From: Amycolatopsis azurea DSM 43854
GTDB lineage: Bacteria > Actinomycetota > Actinomycetes > Mycobacteriales > Pseudonocardiaceae
Length of the DNA stretch: 64,000 bases
Direction: 5' to 3'
NCBI RefSeq assembly: GCF_001995215.1
Contig: NZ_MUXN01000021.1
Coordinates: 1-64,000 of the forward strand
Shown here: positions 18,547-24,638 of the stretch, piece after piece
Layout of the letters: the number at the start of each line of letters is the position of its first letter
Position numbering within the stretch: position 1 is the stretch's first letter
Made by a program: the position numbers and the translations under genes
Notes under the pieces: model-generated
The model's input: the letters and a program-made list of their open reading frames with translations, nothing else
What the model was told of the DNA's origin: nothing
Databases searched by the model: none

Positions 18547-19149
18547 GTGGTGACGACGGCGAAGCGCAAACGCATGCCCCGGGCAGAGCGCGAACGGCAG
18601 ATGATCGAAATCGCCGAAGAAGTCTTCGCCGAACGCGGCTACAGCGCGGCGTCGATGGACGACATCGCGGAACGCGTCGGGGTCTCCAAGCCGATGCTCT
18701 ACGAGTACTTCAACTCGAAAGAGGGACTGCTGCTGGCCTGCATCCAGCAGTCGCGGACGGCGCTGCGCGAGGTCACCGAACGGGCGACGGTCGGCGCGAC
18801 GTCCGCCGAAGACGCGCTGCGGCGTGGCCTGTTCGCCTTCTTCGTCTTCATCCGGGAACGCCGGCAGGCCTGGTCGCTGCTCCGCCACGAGATGGCCTTG
18901 ATCGGAACGGGCGCCGCCGACGAGATCGAGCAGACCCGGCGCCAGCAGACCGATCTGATCGCCGCCCTGATGAGCGGCTACTTCGACTCGGGCGACGACC
19001 TGCGAGCCGAGGCGTCCGCGGAGTTCGTCGTCGGCGCGTGCGAACGGCTCGCGATCTGGTGCGAGCGACACGAGGACGTCAGCCCCGAATTGGCGACCGA
19101 ATACGCGATGGACGTCCTCTGGTCAGGCCTGTCCGCGAGGGCGCGCTGA
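18547..19149 (+). CDS. TetR family transcriptional regulator
   Basis: A 200-residue TetR protein. The DNA-binding domain spans about residues 13-60: IAEEVFAERGYSAASMDDIAERVGVSKPMLYEYFNSKEGLL contains the usual helix-turn-helix. The C-terminal ligand domain is AcrR-like with many Arg and Ala residues. Two overlapping GTG starts (18547 and 18550) are possible. A TAGAGT -10-like hexamer a few bases upstream suggests a leaderless mRNA. The gene is divergent from the Baeyer-Villiger-type monooxygenase, so it probably represses that gene and itself until the substrate or a product binds. Confidence 0.88.
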   Translation: MVTTAKRKRMPRAERERQMIEIAEEVFAERGYSAASMDDIAERVGVSKPMLYEYFNSKEGLLLACIQQSRTALREVTERATVGATSAEDALRRGLFAFFVFIRERRQAWSLLRHEMALIGTGAADEIEQTRRQQTDLIAALMSGYFDSGDDLRAEASAEFVVGACERLAIWCERHEDVSPELATEYAMDVLWSGLSARAR

Positions 19150-19382
19150 AACGACTGTGAAGATGCGCGTGCATTAGGCCATTCGGTCGTCACTCAGAGC
19201 ACATTGCCGCCAGTGTCTTGTGACACAGAGTTGTCCTACTGTATCGATGACACTGTAGAAACTCTGATGGACCTTCACGGCCTCGGTCAGGAGGGGGCGC
19301 CACCACCCGAAAGTGGCGTCATGACGAGGGCGTGGCGGAGTCCACAGAGTGACGCATGCTCGCGAGGAGAGGGGTGAGGCGG

Positions 19383-19793
19383 ATGACCGAACCGATCACC
19401 GCGTCGTACGTCCAGGAGGACGACGACTGGAAGGTCACGGTCAGCGGCTCCGGCAAGGAACTGACCGGTCGCGCGCCGGGCATCATCGCCGCGCGGGACC
19501 GAGCCGACCAGCTGGTCGAGAAACTGTCCCCGCCGGAACGGTCGACCGTGGTGCACCTGCTCAACGGCAGTGCGCTCGACTTCACCGCCGCCTACATGAC
19601 GGCGAGGCTGACGCTCCCGGAGATCGAACCGCTCGAGGTTCCTCCCCCGGCGAACGGCAAGGCCAAGGAGAAGACCGCCGTCAAGCCCCCGGTGCCCCAG
19701 GGCAAGGAACTCCCGAAGGCCGTCGACGAGGCGAAGGCCGAGGAGAAGCCCGAGCCTGCCAAGACACCCGCCAAGGCGGCCCAGACCTCCTGA
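19383..19793 (+). CDS. Small protein with HicB/DUF1902-like N-terminus
   Basis: A 136-residue protein. The first 65 residues (ITASYVQEDDDWKVTVSGSGKELTGRAPGIIAARDRADQLVEKL) look like the beta-beta-beta-alpha HicB/DUF1902-like fold. About 20 residues predicted as a short helical segment follow, then a Pro-, Ala- and Lys-rich tail (from about residue 90) of low complexity. ATG 19383 has GAGGAGAGGGG upstream. No HicA toxin or DNA-binding motif lies beside it, so an antitoxin role is not supported. The stop is three bases from the converging DUF3618 gene. Confidence 0.6.
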   Translation: MTEPITASYVQEDDDWKVTVSGSGKELTGRAPGIIAARDRADQLVEKLSPPERSTVVHLLNGSALDFTAAYMTARLTLPEIEPLEVPPPANGKAKEKTAVKPPVPQGKELPKAVDEAKAEEKPEPAKTPAKAAQTS

Positions 19794-19795
19794 AG

Positions 19796-20017
19796 CTACT
19801 TCAGGAGCTTGCGGATCAGCAGCACGCCGATCAGCACGGCCCCGCCGATGAGCGGGTACTTCACCTTGGGCTCGTCCAGCTTCGCGCGCAGACCGGTCTT
19901 CGCGGAATCCACGAGCTTCGCGGGGTTCGCCTTCGTGCCCAGCTGGTCGAGCGTGGCGACCAGCGCGTTCCTGGCCTGCTCGATCTCACGCTCGATGGTC
20001 TCGGGATCGCGAGCCAC
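19796..20017 (-). CDS. DUF3618 small membrane-anchored protein
   Basis: A 73-residue protein. RDPETIEREIEQARNALVATLDQL at the start is the characteristic DUF3618 helical motif. A short linker and a C-terminal helix (LIGGAVLIGVLLIRKLL) anchor it in the membrane. GTG 20017 has GAGGAGGACAC upstream. DUF3618 proteins usually travel with phage-holin-like (DUF1469) partners in actinomycetes, but none is present here. It converges on the preceding gene and lies just before the tRNA gene. Confidence 0.85.
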   Translation of the reverse strand: MARDPETIEREIEQARNALVATLDQLGTKANPAKLVDSAKTGLRAKLDEPKVKYPLIGGAVLIGVLLIRKLLK

Positions 20018-20142
20018 GTGTCCTCCTCGCCGCGACGGACTTGCTGGGAGCCCACGTTAGAGGACGCCGCCCCCGCCGGTGGCATCGGCCACGCCGAGAA
20101 GCGCCGAACGTGTCGCACGCTACGATTTCGGGGCAGCACTGG

Positions 20143-20216
20143 GGGCCCGTAGCCCAATTGGCAGAGGCACACGGTTTAGGTCCGTGCCAGTGAGAGTTCG
20201 AGTCTCTCCGGGCCCA
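20143..20216 (+). tRNA. tRNA with UAG anticodon (reads CUA Leu) on a class I body
   Basis: A complete cloverleaf is visible in 74 bases. The acceptor GGGCCCG pairs with CGGGCCC. The D arm has GG at 20160-20161. The anticodon stem CACGG/CCGTG encloses TTTAGGT (anticodon TAG at 20177-20179). The T arm GAGAG/CTCTC encloses TTCGAGT, and A follows as discriminator; CCA is not encoded. The variable loop is only five bases, whereas bacterial tRNA-Leu normally has a long variable arm. It is followed directly by the accessory islet. Confidence 0.9.
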
Positions 20217-20268
20217 CCCAGCACGTCGACCGGCCGAGTGGCGCGCCCCCAGACTGAAGGCGAGTCAC

Positions 20269-20667
20269 TCAACGGACAGTGGCCACCCGACGAGCCGTCT
20301 CGACCAGGGTCTGAGCCGCCCGGCCCGCGCGCTTGAACTCATCCGCTGTAGCCGGGGTGTGGCTGTAGCCCGCCTTGGTCTTCAGCTTGAGCAGCGTTCT
20401 CAGATGCTTCGCGCATTCCCTGTCAGCCTGGGTCAGCAAACTGATCGCTTCATCATGGTTCTCACCCTGCGCATGCTCGCCCAACCTGGCGCAACAGATG
20501 ACGTCGGACGCCGCGATTCCGGCGTGGACACACAAGGTCACGTATGCGTCGGTCACGTCCTCGTGCCCGTCGGCGAGTTCGCGGATCATGTCCGCCGCCT
20601 CGATGAACTGGTTCGCCTTGTGCATACGCCCCCGCTGGACGCACCCGTCGCACTGTCTGGTTCGCAC
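20269..20667 (-). CDS. HEPN-like helical protein paired with the nucleotidyltransferase
   Basis: A 132-residue all-helical protein, probably of the HEPN superfamily: ADMIRELADGHEDVTDAYVTLCVHAGIAASDVICCARLGEHAQGENHDEAISLL followed by LLKLKTKAGYSHTPATADEFKRA. HEPN toxins usually carry R-x4-6-H; here the nearest is R61-LGE-H65 (R-x3-H) plus His71, so RNase activity is uncertain. The N-terminus has CDGCVQRG. GTG 20667 begins one base after the nucleotidyltransferase stop, implying translational coupling. It would be the toxin or effector half of a MNT/HEPN-type pair. This is inferred from pairing and fold. Confidence 0.6.
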   Translation of the reverse strand: MRTRQCDGCVQRGRMHKANQFIEAADMIRELADGHEDVTDAYVTLCVHAGIAASDVICCARLGEHAQGENHDEAISLLTQADRECAKHLRTLLKLKTKAGYSHTPATADEFKRAGRAAQTLVETARRVATVR

Positions 20668-20668
20668 G

Positions 20669-21292
20669 TCAACCTTTTCTTTTTCGCAAGAGACCGGTCA
20701 GCCATGCCCTGCTCCCGGCCACGGTGAGCCCGTCACGTGCCACATCGCGCAGGACGGCCTCGTCGTGCGCCCGGTCGGCGAGTTCGGCTTCCGTGAACTC
20801 CAAGGGGCGAGTGTCGTTGCCGACCCAGCGAGTCACCTCGACAGCCAACTCGTGGACCTGCGTTTCCCACCGGTCGTCGTCGGCGTCGTCCGGCCGGATC
20901 AGCAGGAGGTCCACATCGCTGTCCTCCGTCATCCCGCCGCGTGCCGCCGAGCCGAACACCGCGGCGTAGACCGGCGGGATCTCCCAAGACTCCAGGCGGT
21001 CCTCAATGCGTTCCAAGAGCGTCCTTTCCATCCGGGCGAGCCCGATGATGTGCTCCGCCGCGAGGTGGTCACGGTTGAGCCGGTACGCGAAGGCGTTCCC
21101 GACCCGGTCGGACAACACGACACCCTGCTTCGTCAGGCGCCGCAGCACCTTGCGAATCCCCTCCTCCGAATGCCTCGCGAGAAGACGATGCAACTGCCCG
21201 GTCGTGAAGATGCCGTCATGGTTCGCGAGCACGGCGAGGACATCGCCGTCGAGCGTGGGGGTGACCGTCATCAACGGCCGGCTCAAGTCCAT
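20669..21292 (-). CDS. Winged-helix plus minimal nucleotidyltransferase (MNT) protein
   Basis: A 207-residue protein. Residues about 15-70 form a winged helix (FTTGQLHRLLARHSEEGIRKVLRRLTKQGVVL). Residues about 108-200 are a polymerase-beta-type nucleotidyltransferase with GSAARGG (114-120) and DSDVDLLLI, whose Asp residues bind metal. In known HepT/MntA systems the transferase adds AMP to the HEPN toxin to silence it. ATG 21292 is chosen for AGGGGAG upstream; a TTG at 21322 is a weaker start. Its own DNA-binding domain and repeated CAACTA words upstream suggest autoregulation. Confidence 0.82.
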   Translation of the reverse strand: MDLSRPLMTVTPTLDGDVLAVLANHDGIFTTGQLHRLLARHSEEGIRKVLRRLTKQGVVLSDRVGNAFAYRLNRDHLAAEHIIGLARMERTLLERIEDRLESWEIPPVYAAVFGSAARGGMTEDSDVDLLLIRPDDADDDRWETQVHELAVEVTRWVGNDTRPLEFTEAELADRAHDEAVLRDVARDGLTVAGSRAWLTGLLRKRKG

Positions 21293-21327
21293 GGTCCAAC
21301 TCCCCTGGAGACGCCTTCGCAAACTGC

Positions 21328-21379
21328 CAACTACAGTACCGGATGCCCAACTATAGTACGTGTATCAGTCTTATAGTTG
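21328..21379. promoter_or_regulatory. Iterated CAACTA operator upstream of the MNT gene
   Basis: CAACTACAGTAC (21328-21339) and CAACTATAGTAC (21348-21359) are direct repeats 20 bases apart, two helical turns. An inverted third half, CAACTATAAG on the minus strand, occupies 21370-21379. They lie 36-90 bases upstream of the MNT gene, where its promoter should be. They are likely binding sites for its winged-helix domain. Confidence 0.6.
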
Positions 21380-21549
21380 ACCAGCGGCGTCGCCGTCGGG
21401 ATTCAATTACGGATCCGTCCGTCTCCAGGTCGTCTCGCCACGGATCCCACCGAGCTCCTCCGTACCTGACGGAGGCAGGTTTCCTGGTGGAATACTGACC
21501 CCGGTCAGTCGTCGCGGCCTCCAGGCCCAGAACTACGGATGTCAGCAGG

Positions 21550-22188
21550 GTGCGATTACCGGCTCCCGATCGCTCGTACGCCGTCCTTGTCGGCGCGAGC
21601 CGATACCACGACGCTGATCTGCCGAATCTTCCTGCGGTGTCGAACAACGTCACGACACTGGCGTCAGCTCTCACCAATCCCGACTACGGCGGCTTCGCCG
21701 CAGATCACTGCGCGATCGTGAGCAATCCCGCCAACGTGCGTGCCATGTACCGGCGGCTGCGGCAATCCGCGAACCTGGCCACCGACACGCTGCTGGTCTA
21801 CTTCGCCGGACACGGATTACTTGGACCCGTCAAACAGGATCTCTACCTCGCACTGCCAGACACTGACATCGGCGAACTCGAAGTCAGCGCCCTGCCTTTC
21901 GACATCGTTCGGCAGATCTTCCTGAACAGCAAGGCGAAAAATAGAATTCTGATCCTGGACTGTTGCTTCAGCGGCCGCGCGGTGCACGACGTCATGGCAA
22001 CCAAGACCGACGCCGTGCTCGGGCAAGCCGAGATCGCTGGCACCTACACCTTGGCTTCGGTGCCCGGGAATGCACTTTCTCTGGCACCGGCGGGTGAACA
22101 GTTCACCGTGTTCACGGGCGTCTTGCTGGACCTGCTGAACGAGGGCATCCCTGCCGGCCCCGAACTTCTTTCACTTGGCACGGTGTAA
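21550..22188 (+). CDS. Caspase-like peptidase C14, EACC1-associated type, short form
   Basis: A 212-residue protein that is almost only a caspase domain. The catalytic pair is His88 (VYFAGHGLLG) and Cys139 (LILDCCFSGRA). The opening VRLPAPDRSYAVLVGASRYHDADLPNLPAVSNNV is typical of actinomycete caspases found beside EACC1 proteins. The family usually continues well past GPELLSL into a further helix and often into effector-linked domains; this copy stops four residues later at TAA, so the C-terminus is missing. GTG 21550 has only a weak ribosome site. It starts an operon with the two next genes. A cell-suicide or effector-activating role is inferred from the family. Confidence 0.85.
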   Translation: MRLPAPDRSYAVLVGASRYHDADLPNLPAVSNNVTTLASALTNPDYGGFAADHCAIVSNPANVRAMYRRLRQSANLATDTLLVYFAGHGLLGPVKQDLYLALPDTDIGELEVSALPFDIVRQIFLNSKAKNRILILDCCFSGRAVHDVMATKTDAVLGQAEIAGTYTLASVPGNALSLAPAGEQFTVFTGVLLDLLNEGIPAGPELLSLGTV

Positions 22189-22201
22189 ATCCACCTTCGC
22201 C

Positions 22202-22513
22202 ATGCAATGCATCATCACCGTCTCCGTGGCGGCCGCGGCAGCGATGATCACCGCGATCACCGTCGCCATGATCGTCAGCTCGCCCGGCCCCACCACAGAC
22301 GCCCGGGCGACGTCGCCGCTCTTCCCTACGCCGACTGCCTCCTCGTCGCAAGACTACGAGGAGGGCTTCAAGGCTATCTCCGTTTTTCTGTATAACAACT
22401 CAACGAAGGCCGGACTCGGCGAACAGGCGAGCGTGGACTTTACAGCCGACGGCTGGGATGTCCTCGTGGCAAAAGACCGCGTGGGGAAAGTCGCTACTTC
22501 AGCCGCATACTAG
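22202..22513 (+). CDS. Single-helix membrane protein with LytR_C-like domain
   Basis: A 103-residue protein. One transmembrane helix occupies about residues 3-27 (IITVSVAAAAAMITAITVAMIV), then a Ser/Pro/Thr-rich spacer. A C-terminal segment, ISVFLYNNSTKAGLGEQASVDFTADGWDVL, resembles LytR_C, but the protein ends at TSAAY where LytR_C usually has one more helix. ATG 22202 is 13 bases after the caspase stop; an in-frame TTG at 22175 would overlap the caspase gene. No strong ribosome site is seen for either. It may tether or sense the cell surface for the caspase. This is inference. Confidence 0.55.
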   Translation: MQCIITVSVAAAAAMITAITVAMIVSSPGPTTDARATSPLFPTPTASSSQDYEEGFKAISVFLYNNSTKAGLGEQASVDFTADGWDVLVAKDRVGKVATSAAY

Positions 22514-22552
22514 GAGTCATCGCGATCATCACGGATGACTACAGGGGAACCT

Positions 22553-22948
22553 ATGACAGCGACTTCTGAACTTCACTTCGCCATCGACGGCGACAACGCC
22601 GACCGGTACTTCCAGTCGCTGAACTCCTGGCTGGCGAACGAAAATGACTTCCGCGGCCAGGTCAACGCCCGACAGCAGCCGATCCGGCCTGGCGAGATGG
22701 GCGGTGTCATCGACGTCCTCGTGGTCGCACTCGGCTCCGGTGGCGCCGGCGCGGTTCTCGCCCGCTCGGTGACCACCTGGCTCACGCAGACGCGAGCCGA
22801 CATCACGCTCACGATCAAGAGTCGCGAAGGAACGCAGATAAAGATCGATGTGAACCGAGCGAAGGACGCGGAGGGCGTGATCCGCGAGATCGGTGAGCTG
22901 ATCGAGAAGAGCGACAACCAGCGCCTCGTGAGTGGCGAGGACGGCTAA
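22553..22948 (+). CDS. EACC1-like effector-associated protein
   Basis: A 131-residue protein with the pattern of effector-associated constant component 1. It has LNSWLANENDFRGQV near residue 23, then PIRPGEMGGVIDVLVVALGSGGAGAVLARSVTTWL (44-77, a hydrophobic glycine-rich pore-like or membrane-apposed segment), RADITLTIKSREGTQIKIDV, and a final helix. EACC1 proteins recur beside caspase- and trypsin-like effectors in multicellular-bacterial conflict systems, but their biochemical role is not established. ATG 22553 is preferred to 22535 because AGGGGAACC precedes it. It ends the islet operon. Confidence 0.8.
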   Translation: MTATSELHFAIDGDNADRYFQSLNSWLANENDFRGQVNARQQPIRPGEMGGVIDVLVVALGSGGAGAVLARSVTTWLTQTRADITLTIKSREGTQIKIDVNRAKDAEGVIREIGELIEKSDNQRLVSGEDG

Positions 22949-23101
22949 AAGCGGACAGTAGCTACTTACCCACGCCTGGCCAGCTCAAAGCAGCTGGTTC
23001 GGCCATCCAAAACTCTCCATCAGCGGACGACGGGGGAAGCCCACGTTCCAGGAGGTAAGGAAATAGGGTCGTTAAAGCCGCCCTCACCACCCACGAGAAG
23101 G

Positions 23102-23701
23102 TCACCGCGAACGGTCATAGACCAGCGCCATCTCTCCCAGCTCCCCGACCTCCTGATAAGCCAACTTCCACTTCGACGCGGGCAGACCGTCGACGAACAG
23201 CCGCTGCCCGCCGCCGGTGATCTCGGGGCAGATCATCAGGTACAGCCGGTCGACCAGGTCGTCCGCCAGCAGGGCCTTGATGACGCTGGCGCTGCTGTTG
23301 ACCAGGATGTCGCCTTCCCCGTTCGCCTTCAGATCGGCGATGACGTCGGCGGCCGGGGCGTTCACGACGCGGGCGCGGTCCCAGGGCGCCTCGGTCAGGG
23401 TCGTGGAGAAGACGACCTTTTCGGCGTCCGTGAGCCACTTCGCGTAGGCGCGGTCGCGCGGGTCGGCGTTCTCGTCGGCGGCGATGGCCGGCCAGAAGCC
23501 CAGGAACCCCTCCGCGTTGAGCCTGCCGAGCACCGCGGTGGTCGCGGTTTCGTGGATGCGGGCGAGGTGCGCGCGGGCGACGTCGGTGGTGGCGTACGAG
23601 ACGATCGCGCCCATGTCGCCGGGACCGCCGGGGCCGCTGTAGTGGCCGTCGAGGCTGAGGCTGATGTTCGCGGTGACGCGGCGGCCGGTCGAGTTCGTCA
23701 T
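23102..23701 (-). CDS. RibD C-terminal/dihydrofolate reductase-like protein
   Basis: A 199-residue protein of the RibD_C/DHFR-like fold. It opens with VTANISLSLDGHYSGPGG, a standard start for this family, and has DILVNSSASVIKALLADDLVDRLYLMICPEITGGGQRLF near the C-terminus, where the NADPH-binding strand and GGG turn lie. It probably reduces a small molecule with NADPH; it is not the essential folate enzyme. ATG 23701 has AAGGACTGAAC upstream. Its start is five bases after the ArsR-AHSA1 stop, so both genes are one transcription unit. It is the first gene downstream of the accessory islet. Confidence 0.8.
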   Translation of the reverse strand: MTNSTGRRVTANISLSLDGHYSGPGGPGDMGAIVSYATTDVARAHLARIHETATTAVLGRLNAEGFLGFWPAIAADENADPRDRAYAKWLTDAEKVVFSTTLTEAPWDRARVVNAPAADVIADLKANGEGDILVNSSASVIKALLADDLVDRLYLMICPEITGGGQRLFVDGLPASKWKLAYQEVGELGEMALVYDRSR

Positions 23702-23706
23702 GTCGT

Positions 23707-24507
23707 TCAGTCCTTTTCCTGAGTGAGCCGGGCGGCGAGGTTGTCGAGCACCTGGCCCCAGCCGGTTTCGATCCCGGCGATGAAAGGCACGGCTTCGACG
23801 GTGGTTTCGGTGATGCGCAGATCGAGCCGAAGCCGGGTCCCACCCGGCGCGTCGGCGAACTTCAGGTCGTAGTGACCGGTGAAGAAGACGTCCCCCTTGG
23901 CGTCCAGCACCGAGAGGTCGAACTCGAGGTGTTCGAGTTCGGTCGCGGCGCGGACCTCGCCCGCAGAGCGATATCGCCCCTCCGCGTCGCGGTAGTCGAG
24001 CACCGCCCGACCACCGGCCCACGGCTCGATGACGCAGTCGGTGATCGTCATCGACGGCGGCGCCCACCAGGACGCGAGCAGCGCGGGCTCGGTCCAGTGC
24101 CGCCAGGCGTCGTTCCGCGGCGCGGCGAGCAGACGGTCGAACGAGAACGCCCGCCCGTCCGCCCACCGGTCGCGGTCCGCGGCCGCCGTGCTCTCGCTGA
24201 TCGCGGCCTGATAGCGCGTGAGGACATCTCGCTCACCCTCGTTCGCCTCGATGGTCGCGATCAGCGCCCGCAGCTGCCCTTCGAAGTCCTTCAGCCGGGC
24301 GGCCTCCACCGCGTAGACACGACGCTGCCCGAGCGGGAAGACCGTCACGAGACCGACGCGGGCGAGGGTCTGGAGGTGCTTGGTGGTCTGCGGCTGCCGT
24401 AGGCCGGTCAGCTCGGCGAGCTCACCGACGGACCGGGGCCGTTCGGCGAGAAGCTCGACGATGCGCCACCTCGCTCCGTCTCCCAGTGCTGCTGCGATCT
24501 GCTCCAT
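23707..24507 (-). CDS. ArsR-type regulator fused to an AHSA1/SRPBCC domain
   Basis: A 266-residue fusion. Residues about 1-85 are an ArsR winged helix (IAAALGDGARWRIVELLAERPRSVGELAELTGLRQPQTTKHLQTLARVGLVTVF). A helical linker follows, then an AHSA1/SRPBCC domain (about 125-260) with WTEPALLASWWAPPSMTITDCVIEPWAGGRAVLDY and ITETTVEAVPFIAGIETGWGQVL. The second domain has a hydrophobic cavity and may be the ligand sensor for the first, with no metal-binding Cys box seen. ATG 24507 is six to ten bases downstream of a strong promoter, indicating a short or absent leader. It probably autoregulates the two-gene unit. Confidence 0.85.
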   Translation of the reverse strand: MEQIAAALGDGARWRIVELLAERPRSVGELAELTGLRQPQTTKHLQTLARVGLVTVFPLGQRRVYAVEAARLKDFEGQLRALIATIEANEGERDVLTRYQAAISESTAAADRDRWADGRAFSFDRLLAAPRNDAWRHWTEPALLASWWAPPSMTITDCVIEPWAGGRAVLDYRDAEGRYRSAGEVRAATELEHLEFDLSVLDAKGDVFFTGHYDLKFADAPGGTRLRLDLRITETTVEAVPFIAGIETGWGQVLDNLAARLTQEKD

Positions 24508-24515
24508 GCCCAGAA

Positions 24516-24544
24516 GTATTCACTCGGCAGAATATTCTTGTCAA
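24516..24544 (-). promoter_or_regulatory. Consensus sigma70-type promoter with ArsR-like operator
   Basis: TTGACA (24539-24544, minus) and GAATAC (24516-24521) are separated by 17 bases. The spacer contains the palindrome AGAATATTCT, and a related imperfect palindrome (CAAGGAATATCTTG) overlaps the -35 region. The start would fall near 24509, making the ArsR-AHSA1 mRNA nearly leaderless. The layout fits repression by that protein. Confidence 0.7.
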
Positions 24545-24638
24545 GGAATATCTTGCCCTTGGAACTCCAGCAGGCCCGGTGGCGGCGACCCGTAGCGCCA
24601 TCGGAGTCGCGAGCCCGGCCGGTGCGGTCGAGCGAAAA

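Noticed and set aside
19383-19793. HicA/HicB toxin-antitoxin system
   Set aside because: The HicB-like N-terminus has no HicA partner and no DNA-binding domain.
20143-20216. Amber suppressor tRNA
   Set aside because: The anticodon is UAG, which pairs with CUA codons. A tRNA reading the UAG stop codon would need the anticodon CUA.
20217-23100. Integrated mobile element with att sites
   Set aside because: No integrase or transposase, and no repeat of the tRNA 3' end was seen downstream to 23100. The islet is kept as an inference only.
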